64,000 nucleotides of DNA from an uncultured Hyphomonadaceae bacterium (GCA_913058335.1 CAJXPX010000001.1:1-64000), one strand, 5' to 3'; shown: positions 47,707-56,280, counted from the first letter of the stretch. The notes: a model not told the origin generated them from the letters alone. Translations and numbers: made by a program.

Positions 47707-48363
47707 CTATTCGGCAGCAACAATACTTTCTTTATCATCATTATCACGCGTCGGAGCCTTCCGTCGCCGTTTAGGTTTTTCTACAGAACTTGACTCATTA
47801 TCCGATAACGCTGTTTGGTCTTTCTTAGGGCTTCGTTTGCGCTTAGGTTTTTCAGCCTCAGGCGTGACAACCTCTAGCCCTTCCGGTGTATTCTGGGTGT
47901 CATCCTTATCAGACTTCTTCTTTTTCTTCTGATCGCTTTTCTTATTCTTATCGTCGGAATTCTGAGAGGAATTATCTTGGTCAGAATTATTCTGCTCATT
48001 ATTTTGGTTGGCTCTCGAATTTGGTGACCGGCCGCGCGAATTTCTTCGGGAATTACTGTCGTCATTATTCTCAGTATCATCGTCTTTGGACTCGTTGCGT
48101 GCCGCCCGAGCTTCCTGAGCCGCCTGTTTTGCGGCCTCTTGTGCATTAACTAGGCGAAGGTAATGCTCGGCGTGTTGACGATAATTTTCAGCTTTGACCC
48201 GATTGCCTGAGCTGGCCGTATCACGGGCCAAAGTTGTGTATTTATCGTATATGGTACTAGCACTGCCACGAACTTTTACGTCCGGGCCATTACTGTCCAT
48301 AGACCGATTACTGTTATTATTATTGTTACTTTTATTACGATTACGACCGCGCTGACGCTTCAT
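47707..48363 (-). CDS. DUF4167 protein, Asn/Lys-rich tail
   Basis: A 218-residue alphaproteobacterial protein of unknown role. The N-terminal basic/Asn-rich leader is followed by the DUF4167 core (about residues 33-85) with GSASTIYDKYTTLARDTASSGNRVKAENYRQHAEHYLRL. The C-terminal 120 residues are low complexity (Asp/Asn/Ser/Lys). Characterised or predicted members are thought to touch RNA or ribosomes, but this is not shown here. It sits before clpB. Confidence 0.9.
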   Translation of the reverse strand: MKRQRGRNRNKSNNNNNSNRSMDSNGPDVKVRGSASTIYDKYTTLARDTASSGNRVKAENYRQHAEHYLRLVNAQEAAKQAAQEARAARNESKDDDTENNDDSNSRRNSRGRSPNSRANQNNEQNNSDQDNSSQNSDDKNKKSDQKKKKKSDKDDTQNTPEGLEVVTPEAEKPKRKRSPKKDQTALSDNESSSVEKPKRRRKAPTRDNDDKESIVAAE

Positions 48364-48594
48364 GATCTTTTCCTATACGGATGTTTTCATCGTTCACATT
48401 CTAATCACTCAAAACGAATGATTTAGGAAAACGACAGGGCCTAATCTTTAAAAAAGGCATTTCTTATGGGGCAATGAACGGTGTTCCCTTTTATTCGAAC
48501 ATTATTGTCGAATCTTTGATCGGAACGATCTACGTCTTGCCCAGCTGGCGTAGCAAAGTCAGACGCAAGCGCAAAGCTTTTTTTACGATTATTT

Positions 48595-49479
48595 TCAGCT
48601 TAGATTTTTCCCGCCAACGCATCGGTTTTGTCCGGACAAGTCTTTCCTAACGTCTATATCGACAAAATCGTTTTGTACAAAAAGGCTGTGAACCGCCTCA
48701 GCTTGATCATATCCAATCTCGACCCATATATATCCACCGGGTTTCAGGTAGGTCGCGGATTCAGATAAAATAGCACGATACGCCTCTAGACCGTCAGGGC
48801 CGCCGCGCAGAGAAATGTCTGGATCATACTGAATGACCTCCGGCTCCAGCTCTTTCATCGCTTTATCAGTAATATAGGGAGGGTTGGAAACTATAAGGTC
48901 GTATTTTCCCATAACGGACCCATACCACTCACTTCGAATAAACCCGGCCCGATTTATCACCCCCAGATCACGCGCATTTTTACGGGCAATTGATAAGGCA
49001 TCTTCCGAAATATCGACCCCCAAACCTGTCGCGTCCTTACATTCAGATAATATGGATATCAGAATTGCGCCGGACCCGGTCCCCAAATCAAGGCAGGTTG
49101 GCACCATTTTTTCAGAAAGAGCTTTTAATCCGCATTGGACAAGTAATTCCGTATCCGCACGAGGCGATAAAACATCTTTAGTGACTTTAAACCGACGGCC
49201 ATAAAACTCCCTCCACCCTAATATTGAGTCTATGGGTTCGCCTGACAGTCGTTGGGCCTCAAAATTCGAAAGCTTATTGGCATCCTCCGGCTCCAACAGC
49301 GCCTGACCGTCTAAAGTGAGATCCGTCCGGCTCATCCCTGTGGCAGCAAGGATCAATTCCATAGCGTCTTCTTCTGGAAAAGAAACTTGGGCCTCACGAA
49401 ACTGTTTCGTCATAAGCCGTTTCGCAGACCGCGCGCTTAGACCTGAATATGAGATTTGGCCGTCTGTGTGAGCACGCAT
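48595..49479 (-). CDS. prmC: Release factor glutamine methyltransferase
   Basis: SAM-dependent enzyme that methylates the Gln of the GGQ motif of release factors. Its 294 residues have an N-terminal helical part, the SAM motif TCLDLGTGSGAILIS near residue 128 and the catalytic VSNPPYI near residue 200. Start ATG overlaps the stop of the upstream hydrolase gene by one base (TAATG), so translation is coupled. prfA, its usual neighbour, is at 21290. Confidence 0.94.
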   Translation of the reverse strand: MRAHTDGQISYSGLSARSAKRLMTKQFREAQVSFPEEDAMELILAATGMSRTDLTLDGQALLEPEDANKLSNFEAQRLSGEPIDSILGWREFYGRRFKVTKDVLSPRADTELLVQCGLKALSEKMVPTCLDLGTGSGAILISILSECKDATGLGVDISEDALSIARKNARDLGVINRAGFIRSEWYGSVMGKYDLIVSNPPYITDKAMKELEPEVIQYDPDISLRGGPDGLEAYRAILSESATYLKPGGYIWVEIGYDQAEAVHSLFVQNDFVDIDVRKDLSGQNRCVGGKNLS

Positions 49480-50228
49480 TAGTAGAGTAACCCACTCAAA
49501 ATCTGAGCAAGAAGCATCAAATCCTGCTCTCGTGACAAGCTGTGATCCCCCCCTTTAACCAGTGTGTAAGTCACATCTTCACTTTCCACGGCCTTCACAA
49601 TTTTTCGACTATGATCTGGCGGAACTACAGAATCTTCTGCGCCCTGCAAAATTCGAATAGGACAGTTTAGTAAAATAGGTGCGTCTAAAATTTGGCGAGC
49701 GCGGCCGTCGTCCATCAGTTTTTTTGAATAAGCATAAGGCTCTTCATAACCAGAAGGTTCATATACGATTCCATTTTTCTCTAGGTTCTTTTTCTGAGCC
49801 TCTGTCCAAGCCGCATAAGTTAGTTTTTCTGTAAAGTCTGGCGCGGGGTTGATTAAGATTATTCCCTCAACCCTGTCAGACCGTTCTAGCGCGGCCAAGA
49901 AGGCGGCCCATCCCCCCATTGAAGACCCAATAAAAATACATTTTTCCTCACAGAGAGCGTCCAAGATAGCAATTATATCGTCGCTCCATCGACTAATCGT
50001 GCCCTCTGTAAATACCCCGTCGCTTACGCCGTGTCCGTAATAATCAAAGCGGATGAATGCTTGGCTTCTCTCCTGAGCCCAGTGCTCCAAAAACGTCGCT
50101 TTTGTACTCTCCATATCCGATTTCAGACCACCGCACCAGATTACAGTTGGACCCTGCCCGTCAGATTTACGGTAAGCCAACTTCGTTCCGTCAGGAAGAT
50201 TTAGAAAGTCAGGTGCGTTAGTCATCAA
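49479..50228 (-). CDS. Alpha/beta-hydrolase, cytoplasmic
   Basis: A 249-residue single-domain hydrolase without a signal peptide. The nucleophile elbow GSSMGG is at about residue 97, the acid in LQGAEDSVVP near residue 195 and the His in GGDHSLSRE near residue 228. The family looks like the 2-hydroxymuconic-type or palmitoyl-thioesterase-like serine hydrolases (RBBP9/ABHD10-like), but substrate is not known. It overlaps prmC by one base and shares its operon. Confidence 0.85.
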   Translation of the reverse strand: MMTNAPDFLNLPDGTKLAYRKSDGQGPTVIWCGGLKSDMESTKATFLEHWAQERSQAFIRFDYYGHGVSDGVFTEGTISRWSDDIIAILDALCEEKCIFIGSSMGGWAAFLAALERSDRVEGIILINPAPDFTEKLTYAAWTEAQKKNLEKNGIVYEPSGYEEPYAYSKKLMDDGRARQILDAPILLNCPIRILQGAEDSVVPPDHSRKIVKAVESEDVTYTLVKGGDHSLSREQDLMLLAQILSGLLY

Positions 50229-50249
50229 TTTCCTCTATTGATTCTCAAT

Positions 50250-51395
50250 ATGAGTCTGAACCAGACAGATAAACCTGCCATGCGCGTTCTGCAAATCCTT
50301 CCGGCTTTGGACGCAGGGGGCGTGGAGCGCACGACTGTGGATATTGTGGAAGCGCTCTGTTTGCGGGAACATGCAGCACATGTGTTATCGGCCGGGGGAC
50401 GATTGGAAGGCGAGATAGAAAAACTTGGCGGCCACCTCCACATCTCACCTATTGGAAGTAAAAATATTCTGACCCTTATTTCTCGTATTATAGAAATAAT
50501 GTCGCTCATTAAAAAACATAACATTAATATTGTACATGTTCGCTCCCGCGCCCCCGCTTGGCCGGCCTATTTTGCAGCCAAGTTGACCCGAACGCCTTTA
50601 GTGACGACATATCATGGAATTTACAATGCAAGTGGACGACTGAAGCGATTTTACAATTCCATCATGGCAAGAGGCGATGCCGTCATTGCCAATTCGACCT
50701 TCACCCGCGATCACATTGTCAAAACTCACAACACTCGCTTAGATAAAATCACTGTCATTCCACGCGGCGTCGATATGAAAGTTTTTGACCCGTCCAAAGT
50801 TAGTCATGATGCTGTGGCCGATCAACGCGCGCTTTGGGGCGGGCCTCAGGATAAATTCATTGTCCTTCCGGGCCGGCTAACGCGTTGGAAAGGGCAGTTG
50901 GACGCTTTGGAGGCTTTCGCAAAACTCCCAAACTCTTGCCGCCTCATTTTAGTGGGAGACGCGCAAGGGCGCGAAAATTATGTTGCAGAAATCAAAGAAC
51001 GCATTCAAACCCTGAACATTCAGGACAGAGTTATTATTGATGGCCACAGATCTGATATGCCTCTAGTTCTGGCTAGTGGACATGTCATACTGAGTGCGTC
51101 CAATGAACCCGAAGCTTTCGGCCGAGTTGCTGCGGAGGCGCAAGCCATGGGCCGTCCCGTTGTGGCAACGGCTCTTGGAGGTGCCTTGGAAACCATCGAA
51201 GATGGAAAAACAGGGTGGTTGGTTCCTACCGGAGATTCGGACGCCATGGCAAAGGCAATTAAACGGGCCTTAGCTTGGCCAGATTATAATTCAAAACAGT
51301 CGCGAACCCGAATTATGCGTTATTTTTCTCGAAAATCGCTTCAGGCTCGCGTTTTAGCTGTATATTCGGAACTTCTAACCGCAAAAAACCGTTAA
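50250..51395 (+). CDS. Glycosyltransferase family 4 (GT-B)
   Basis: A 381-residue sugar transferase of the GT4 group, using nucleotide sugars for LPS, capsule or lipid glycosylation. The acceptor-side motif ALDAGGVERTTVDIVEAL is near residue 22 and the donor-binding EPEAFGRVAAEAQAMGRPVVATALGG near residue 290 with the E-x7-E pattern. The start is uncertain: the ATG at 50250, or an ATG at 50280 that would begin MRVLQILPALDAGG. It is divergent from the hydrolase-prmC operon. Confidence 0.88.
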   Translation: MSLNQTDKPAMRVLQILPALDAGGVERTTVDIVEALCLREHAAHVLSAGGRLEGEIEKLGGHLHISPIGSKNILTLISRIIEIMSLIKKHNINIVHVRSRAPAWPAYFAAKLTRTPLVTTYHGIYNASGRLKRFYNSIMARGDAVIANSTFTRDHIVKTHNTRLDKITVIPRGVDMKVFDPSKVSHDAVADQRALWGGPQDKFIVLPGRLTRWKGQLDALEAFAKLPNSCRLILVGDAQGRENYVAEIKERIQTLNIQDRVIIDGHRSDMPLVLASGHVILSASNEPEAFGRVAAEAQAMGRPVVATALGGALETIEDGKTGWLVPTGDSDAMAKAIKRALAWPDYNSKQSRTRIMRYFSRKSLQARVLAVYSELLTAKNR

Positions 51396-51413
51396 GTCAG
51401 CTAAGCATAACCC

Positions 51414-51442
51414 TTGAATATATTGGCTATTACCGCCATATT
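51414..51442 (+). promoter_or_regulatory. Candidate promoter of infC
   Basis: TTGAAT (51414-51419), 17-base spacer, CATATT (51437-51442). The -35 and -10 match four of six bases each. It lies 35 bases before the infC start. Confidence 0.4.
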
Positions 51443-51476
51443 CTTGTCCGACTTTAATAACATTAGGAGAATTCAC

Positions 51477-52016
51477 ATCGCCAGACGCCCAATAGCTGCC
51501 CCACCGTCCAAGAAGCCAAAGGGGCCGCGCATTAACAGGGACATTACCGCCGCCAAAGTCTTACTCATCATGGAAGACGGAGAAAAGCGCGGTGTTGTAC
51601 CCCTAGAAGAAGCTCTCGCCGCGGCCAGCGCCGCCGGATTAGACCTTGTCGAGGTCGCTCCAAGCGAGACCCCAGTCTGCAAAGTTCTTGATTACGGCAA
51701 AATGCGCTTTGAGAACCAAAAGAAAAAAGCGGCCAACCGCAAAAATCAGCGGACTCAGGCTCTTAAAGAAATCAAAATGCGTCCAAATATCGACACACAT
51801 GACTATGAAGTCAAAACCAAGGCCATGAACAAATTCTTTGATCGAGGCGACAAGGTAAAAGTGACGATCCGCTTCCGGGGCCGCGAAATGGCGCATATGG
51901 ATCGCGGAATGGATCTTTTAGCGCGCGTAAAAGAAGATTTCGCCGAAATGGCAAAAGTCGAATTCGAGCCGAAAACCGAAGGCAGGATGATGACAATGGT
52001 GCTTGCACCGAGATAA
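51477..52016 (+). CDS. infC: Translation initiation factor IF-3 with a non-standard ATC start
   Basis: IF-3 keeps the ribosomal subunits apart and checks the start codon. The domains are complete: RINRDI with the N-terminal domain and [18 protein letters not shown] near residue 68, then the C-terminal domain with [17 protein letters not shown] and [16 protein letters not shown]. No ATG or GTG fits upstream. AGGAG (51465-51469) and a seven-base spacer point to ATC at 51477 as the start (179 residues, the usual length); ATT at 51471 is too close. Unusual start codons are how infC regulates itself in E. coli. Confidence 0.93.
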   Translation: MARRPIAAPPSKKPKGPRINRDITAAKVLLIMEDGEKRGVVPLEEALAAASAAGLDLVEVAPSETPVCKVLDYGKMRFENQKKKAANRKNQRTQALKEIKMRPNIDTHDYEVKTKAMNKFFDRGDKVKVTIRFRGREMAHMDRGMDLLARVKEDFAEMAKVEFEPKTEGRMMTMVLAPR

Positions 52017-52069
52017 AACTCACCTGCTTTGCCCACTCCGTTCAGTAATTTTGCCCTGTACGGCAGAGC

Positions 52070-52097
52070 TTGACCTACAGACGGGAATGTCTATAAA
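52070..52097 (+). promoter_or_regulatory. Promoter of rpmI-rplT
   Basis: TTGACC (52070-52075), 16-base spacer, TATAAA (52092-52097). Both boxes match the sigma-70 consensus at five of six bases. The transcript would start near 52104 and have a 115-base leader. Confidence 0.7.
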
Positions 52098-52102
52098 GCG
52101 CG

Positions 52103-52218
52103 ACTTCTAGCGCAAGCTGGAAGTTAAGCAGCGGTTCGGGCTAAAGGCATGCCTGATCGCTCTAAAGGCAGCGTCAAAATCCAGGTCTGGATTAAAGACG
52201 CAAATCAAGGAGACCGAA
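52103..52218 (+). ncRNA. Structured leader of rpmI-rplT, possible L20 autoregulation
   Basis: ACTTCTAGC (52103-52111) and GCTGGAAGT (52116-52124) form a 9-bp stem, with one T-G pair, capped by the GNRA tetraloop GCAA. Downstream are GGCATGCC (52147-52154), AGCG/CGCT pairing across it and the hairpin ATCCA-GGTC-TGGAT (52180-52193). AAGGAGA before the ATG is the ribosome-binding site. L20 autoregulation by a leader mimicking its rRNA site is known in E. coli and Firmicutes; it is not shown here. Confidence 0.45.
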
Positions 52219-52419
52219 ATGCCAAAAATGAAGACCAAATCAGGCGCCAAAAAGCGCTTCAAAATCACCTCCAGTGGTAAAGTGAAAGCTGGCCAAGCCG
52301 GTAAACGTCACGGAATGATCAAACGTACGAATGACCAAATTCGTAAGCTGCGCGGCACAACAGTCCTCAAAGATTGTGATGCCAAGCGTATCAAAAAATC
52401 ATTTATGCCAAACGGCTAA
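52219..52419 (+). CDS. rpmI: Ribosomal protein bL35
   Basis: A 66-residue basic ribosomal protein of the large subunit. The N-terminal [13 protein letters not shown] and the [14 protein letters not shown] segment are the family's signature. It has AAGGAGA eight bases before the ATG. It shares an operon with rplT, 30 bases away; infC, usually in the same transcript, is 200 bases upstream and has its own leader. Confidence 0.96.
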   Translation: MPKMKTKSGAKKRFKITSSGKVKAGQAGKRHGMIKRTNDQIRKLRGTTVLKDCDAKRIKKSFMPNG

Positions 52420-52449
52420 TCGCCGCCCTTTCTATTCTGGAGTAATATT

Positions 52450-52824
52450 ATGTCACGAGTAAAACGCGGCGTCACCAAACACGCACGTCACAAAAAAATC
52501 ATTGATGCGGCTTCCGGCTATCGCGGTCGTCGTAAGAACACTTTCCGTATTGCCAATCAGGCTGTCGAGAAAGCCGGTCAGTATGCTTATATTGGCCGTA
52601 AGCTGAAAAAGCGTCAGTTCCGCGCCCTTTGGATTCAGCGGATCAATGCGGCGGCCCGCCTTCACGGCATGACTTATGGTCGTTTCATGGACGGTTTGAA
52701 AAAGTCCGGTATCACGCTTGACCGTAAAGTCCTTGCTGACATGGCCGGTAACGAGCCTGAGAGCTTCAAAGCTTTGGTTGAAACTGCTAAGAAAAATGCG
52801 AGCCAACCGCACACTGTTAAATAA
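52450..52824 (+). CDS. rplT: Ribosomal protein bL20
   Basis: Large-subunit assembly protein that binds 23S rRNA directly. The 124-residue protein starts [16 protein letters not shown] and contains [31 protein letters not shown] near residue 55. AGTAATATT precedes the ATG, a weak ribosome-binding site. It is followed by a strong terminator; the usual pheST genes are not in the window. Confidence 0.96.
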   Translation: MSRVKRGVTKHARHKKIIDAASGYRGRRKNTFRIANQAVEKAGQYAYIGRKLKKRQFRALWIQRINAAARLHGMTYGRFMDGLKKSGITLDRKVLADMAGNEPESFKALVETAKKNASQPHTVK

Positions 52825-52852
52825 GAATTTTCAACAGATCAGATTTTTATGA

Positions 52853-52878
52853 AAGCTCCCGCAAGGGGGCTTTTTTGT
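52853..52878 (+). terminator. Terminator of rpmI-rplT
   Basis: AAGCTCCC (52853-52860) pairs with GGGGGCTT (52865-52872) around GCAA, followed by TTTTT. Confidence 0.92.
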
Positions 52879-52883
52879 TTGTG

Positions 52884-53414
52884 TCATGCGCTTTCCTTTC
52901 GAAACTTTGCACTAGTATGATGGGATGAAAATTTCGCTACTTACTTCCTGTCATTCCGCATCAGCGCCCTTCGGGCTTGAGCGAAAGATAAGGGAGGCTT
53001 AAATTGAGCATCGCTCACGGCACAGTCCGCCCACGCCAACAGGCTGATGCTCAACCTCGCCGTCCCCCGAACCAGTGATGACGTCTCACCTGTCCTGTGT
53101 TCGAAGGAACAATTTTAGTTTGGCCGCGACAGACATCGATCCAGTGAATCGATGTCCGGCCCGAACCAAAATTGCAAAGCCGAAGCACCGCTTCGACTAA
53201 ACAACTTAACAAATATAAAGGCAAAATCGAAAGTGCGGATTAGAAAAATGATTTTCGTTTGGAAACAGGGGGTTGAAGATGGTATAGGTGAGAAATACCC
53301 CTTAAGGCGAAGTCACAAACATCCCCAAAAGAGACCTTAGCCAGCGGCCTACTTTGGCTTGCGGGTTCAACGGGTCGCTCGCTCAGCTAATGTCCGCAAT
53401 ACCCCAGAGCGATT
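52884..53414. other. Gene-free island with nested inverted repeats
   Basis: About 530 bases without a supported gene. It contains TTGAGCATC (53004-53012) with its inverse GATGCTCAA (53046-53054); a GCCC-TTC-GGGC hairpin near 52967-52977; and a large imperfect stem at 53110-53174. In that stem the outer arms pair at 13 of 14 positions (one T-G) and the inner arms GACATCGAT/ATCGATGTC (53132-53140, 53148-53156) are perfect. A TATGAT at 52916-52921 is a possible -10 with no good -35. It may be a small RNA gene, a palindromic repeat element or decayed DNA. Confidence 0.5.
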
Positions 53415-53913
53415 TTATACGCTTTTGTCGTGCTTACAAAGTTCATCATCCAAATTCGACCACTCGATTTTCTCTGACACCCAAGTATGTTCAGTTGGAG
53501 GGAAGATGTTAGGATTGTCAAAAAGAGCTATGGCAACACCTGTAACTGTTCCATTTTTTCGCCATGCCGCAATTGATGTTCCACAATTTGAGCAAAACAA
53601 ACGATCAAGTTCAGTTGAAGATGGATAGCGCTTTATAGGGCCAGAAAGTTTTACATCAGCTTGATTAAACAACACGCGTGCAAATGAAGGAGCAGAAGTT
53701 GCTTTCTGACATAGGCGGCAATGGCAATATCGGGAATTTATAGGTTCGCCAGAAACGTGGATCGTCACTCTGCTACAAAGACAGCTAGCTTTATGAATCA
53801 TATTAAATCCATTTAAATATGGAGAGATAACATACGGTAGCCACTCCACCAACTTAATGTCCGCAATGCCCCCAAAATAGACATACTACTAATGTAAGTA
53901 TTTCCAGAGCGAT
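53388..53913. repeat. Direct repeats on both sides of the GFA gene
   Basis: TAATGTCCGCAAT occurs at 53388-53400 and 53855-53867; CCAGAGCGAT occurs at 53404-53413 and 53904-53913. In the left copy only three bases separate the two; in the right copy 36 bases do. Both copies are in the same direction and bracket the GFA-type gene. Confidence 0.8.
53415..53801 (-). CDS. GFA/Mss4-like zinc protein (CENP-V/GFA domain)
   Basis: A zinc-binding protein of the glutathione-dependent formaldehyde-activating-enzyme-like fold. Zinc ligands: CLC near the N terminus, CHCRLC near residue 27, and CSNC near residue 70, plus GTSIAAW. I use the ATG at 53801 (128 residues) because MIHKASC begins at the usual place; a longer frame runs from 53852. 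Whether it acts on formaldehyde-glutathione adducts is unknown. Flanking direct repeats suggest it was inserted or duplicated. Confidence 0.8.
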   Translation of the reverse strand: MIHKASCLCSRVTIHVSGEPINSRYCHCRLCQKATSAPSFARVLFNQADVKLSGPIKRYPSSTELDRLFCSNCGTSIAAWRKNGTVTGVAIALFDNPNIFPPTEHTWVSEKIEWSNLDDELCKHDKSV

Positions 53914-53964
53914 ACAATCGGTTCCACTCTCACTTGACTATCCAACCGACTTCCCGTAAACGCC

Positions 53965-54089
53965 GCGCAATTCTGCGCAGATTTAATCCTGCGCTCCGCG
54001 CTGTGCATGATGCAGACGGGGTCCCGTGGTCGACGTGTTACGTTCACCGCGGCTCTTCTGCTTTGGGCCAACGATATTGAGGTAATGAC
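53965..54089 (+). ncRNA. G+C-rich structured leader upstream of ffh
   Basis: Consecutive hairpins GCGCA-ATTC-TGCGC (53965-53978), a CTGTGC/GATGCAG stem (54001-54015) and ACGG-GGTC-CCGT (54016-54027) crowd into 65 bases that are richer in G+C than the rest of the gap. An RNA motif upstream of ffh is listed in RNA databases for some bacteria; I cannot test membership. The gap 53853-53964 otherwise holds the right copy of the direct repeats. Confidence 0.35.
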
Positions 54090-55697
54090 TTGTTCGAAAC
54101 GCTTGGTGATAAGCTTGGAAATGTATTTGACAATCTGACGGGCCGCGGGGCTCTGTCGGAAAAAGATGTCAACACCGCTATGCGCGAAATCCGTGTGGCC
54201 CTTCTCGAAGCCGACGTTGCTCTGCCTGTTGTCAAAGAGTTTGTCGAACGCGTTCGCCGTGAAGCTGTGGGCGAGAAAGTTATAAAATCAATCAAACCCG
54301 GCCAAATGGTCGTCAAGATCGTCAATGACGCGCTGATCGACATGCTGGGCGGCACATTGTCGGATGAAGATGCCGACAAAGAAGAAGCTGCCAAGGCCAA
54401 TCTCTTAAACCTGCAAGCCCGTCCGCCTATCGCGATTTTGATGGCCGGTCTTCAAGGCTCCGGTAAGACAACCACCTCAGGCAAACTGGCGCTTTATTTG
54501 CGCAAATCTCTCAAGAAAAAAGTCCTTCTCGCTTCGCTTGACACGAACCGTCCGGCGGCGATGGAACAGCTAGGCATGCTTGCCAAACAGGCAGAAGTCG
54601 GCTTCCTCCCGATCGTTCAAGGCCAGAGCGCGCTTGAGATTTCCAAACGTGCGATGAAAGAAGGCGCCAAAGGCGGCTATGATGTCGTCTTCCTCGATAC
54701 GGCGGGCCGCACGACCATTAATGACGAATTGATGGACGAAGTCGAAGCTATTGCCAATGAAACCAAGCCGACAGAAACCCTTTTGGTGGCCGACAGTTTA
54801 ACTGGCCAAGACGCAGTCGAGACGGCCAAGCGGTTTAATGAGCGCCTGCCGCTAACAGGTCTGGTCCTGACACGGATTGACGGCGACGGACGTGGCGGCG
54901 CGGCCCTTTCGATGCGCGCGGTTACGGGATTACCAATTAAATTCCTTGGGACTGGCGAGAAGCTCGACGGGCTGGAAGCCTTTGACGCCGAGCGTCTCGC
55001 GGGCCGTATTCTGGGCCAAGGGGATATTGTCTCTCTTGTTGAAAAAGCGTCTGAATTCATCAACGAAAAAGAAGCCGCTGCCTCTGCCGAGAAAATGCGC
55101 AAAGGTCAGTTTGATCTGGAAGATTTGGCCAAGCAGCTCGGGCAAATGCAGAAAATGGGCGGCATGGGCGGCCTCATGAAAATGTTGCCCGGCATGGGTA
55201 AAATGAAAAAGCAGCTCGACGCGGCCGGCGGGGTCGATGACCAGCTTTTGAAACAGCAACAAGCCATCATCTATTCCATGACACCGGAAGAACGCCGTAA
55301 CCCCGGATTAATGAAAGCCTCACGCAAAAAACGTATTGCCGCCGGTTCCGGGATGAACGTGCAAGAAGTAAACAAGCTTCTGAAAATGCACCGCCAAATG
55401 TCTGATATGATGAAGAAAATGGGCAAAGGCGGCATGGCCGGATTGATGCAACAAATGGGCGGAATGCCCGGCATGCCGAAAATGCCCGGCGGCATGATGC
55501 CTGGATCCAAAGGCGGAATGGGCGGTTTGCCTGATCCGTCCAAAATGGATCCGGAACAGCTTGAAGAACTTAAAAAACAACTCCCCGGCGGGTTAGGCAA
55601 ATTACCCGGTCTTGGCGGCGGAGGAAAGCTCCCCGGCTTGGGCGGAGGCCTGCCTGGTCTTGGCGGGGGCGGGAATCCCTTTGGGAAGAAAAAGTAA
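54090..55697 (+). CDS. ffh: Signal recognition particle protein Ffh
   Basis: GTPase that with 4.5S RNA targets nascent membrane proteins. In 535 residues: N domain, GTPase domain with GLQGSGKTTTSGKLA near residue 116, DTAGRT near 198, TRIDGDGRGGA near 258, and a methionine-rich M domain from about 310 ending in a Gly/Met/Pro/Leu-rich tail. The start is TTG at 54090 with GAGG at seven bases; the ATG at 54084 is out of frame. No 4.5S RNA gene was recognised in the window. rpsP follows after 43 bases. Confidence 0.96.
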   Translation: MFETLGDKLGNVFDNLTGRGALSEKDVNTAMREIRVALLEADVALPVVKEFVERVRREAVGEKVIKSIKPGQMVVKIVNDALIDMLGGTLSDEDADKEEAAKANLLNLQARPPIAILMAGLQGSGKTTTSGKLALYLRKSLKKKVLLASLDTNRPAAMEQLGMLAKQAEVGFLPIVQGQSALEISKRAMKEGAKGGYDVVFLDTAGRTTINDELMDEVEAIANETKPTETLLVADSLTGQDAVETAKRFNERLPLTGLVLTRIDGDGRGGAALSMRAVTGLPIKFLGTGEKLDGLEAFDAERLAGRILGQGDIVSLVEKASEFINEKEAAASAEKMRKGQFDLEDLAKQLGQMQKMGGMGGLMKMLPGMGKMKKQLDAAGGVDDQLLKQQQAIIYSMTPEERRNPGLMKASRKKRIAAGSGMNVQEVNKLLKMHRQMSDMMKKMGKGGMAGLMQQMGGMPGMPKMPGGMMPGSKGGMGGLPDPSKMDPEQLEELKKQLPGGLGKLPGLGGGGKLPGLGGGLPGLGGGGNPFGKKK

Positions 55698-55740
55698 CAA
55701 TAGAATTTTAACCGATTGCTAGATTAAAAGGAAAAACATC

Positions 55741-56256
55741 ATGGCTCTCAAACTTCGTCTGGCCCGTCATGGCGCCAAAAAACGTCCTTATTACCGTATC
55801 GTGGCAGCGGATTCCCGTTCACCTCGTAATGGCCGCTTCATTGAAATCGTCGGACGCTATAATCCGATGCTTCCAAAAGATTCCGAAGACCGCGTTCAAC
55901 TTGATATTGAAAAATGTAAAGCTTGGCTCGAAAAAGGCGCTCGCCCAACAGAGCGCGTCGCCCGCTTTCTCGGGGCCGCCGGCCTTTGGGACTGGAAACA
56001 CGGTAATAATCCGCAAAAAGGTACGCCGGGTCAGAAAGCTGTAGAACGCGAAGAAGAGCGCAAAGAAAAAGCCGAAGCTCGTAAAGAGGCAGAAGCCGAA
56101 GCCAAAGAAGCCGCCGCAGAAGCAAAAAAAGCCGCTGACGAAGCGGCTAAGGCTGAAGCTGAAGCGCCAAAAGAAGAAGCGCCTGCGGAAGACGTTGCTA
56201 AGGACGAAGCGCCGGCGGAAGAGGCTGCAACAGAAGAAAAGAAATCAGAGGAATAG
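55741..56256 (+). CDS. rpsP: Ribosomal protein bS16 with long acidic Ala/Glu/Lys tail
   Basis: Small-subunit assembly protein. The core (about residues 1-82) starts [20 protein letters not shown] and contains [16 protein letters not shown]-like GRYNPM. The remaining 85 residues are almost only Ala, Glu and Lys, a low-complexity tail longer than the usual bS16 (about 80-100 residues in many bacteria; extended forms occur in alphaproteobacteria). rimM, trmD and rplS, often next to rpsP, are not here. Confidence 0.95.
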   Translation: MALKLRLARHGAKKRPYYRIVAADSRSPRNGRFIEIVGRYNPMLPKDSEDRVQLDIEKCKAWLEKGARPTERVARFLGAAGLWDWKHGNNPQKGTPGQKAVEREEERKEKAEARKEAEAEAKEAAAEAKKAADEAAKAEAEAPKEEAPAEDVAKDEAPAEEAATEEKKSEE

Positions 56257-56280
56257 TCTTTACGACGTTCTAAAGGTTAA

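Noticed and set aside
48570-48590. T-run GCTTTTTTTACG as plus-strand terminator of a small RNA
   Set aside because: No stable hairpin directly before it; the region is the 3' side of prmC on the other strand.
53110-53210. Integron attC-like site (palindrome next to CAACTTAAC)
   Set aside because: The core GTTRRRY sequence on one side is absent and no integrase is in the window.
53152-53340. 62-codon frame in the gene-free island
   Set aside because: Starts inside the inverted repeat, no ribosome-binding site, and lysine/arginine-rich without any recognisable fold.
52884-54089. SRP 4.5S RNA, tmRNA or tRNA gene near ffh
   Set aside because: The conserved GGAAGGAAGCA-type core of SRP RNA, the tmRNA ends and any tRNA cloverleaf were looked for and not found.
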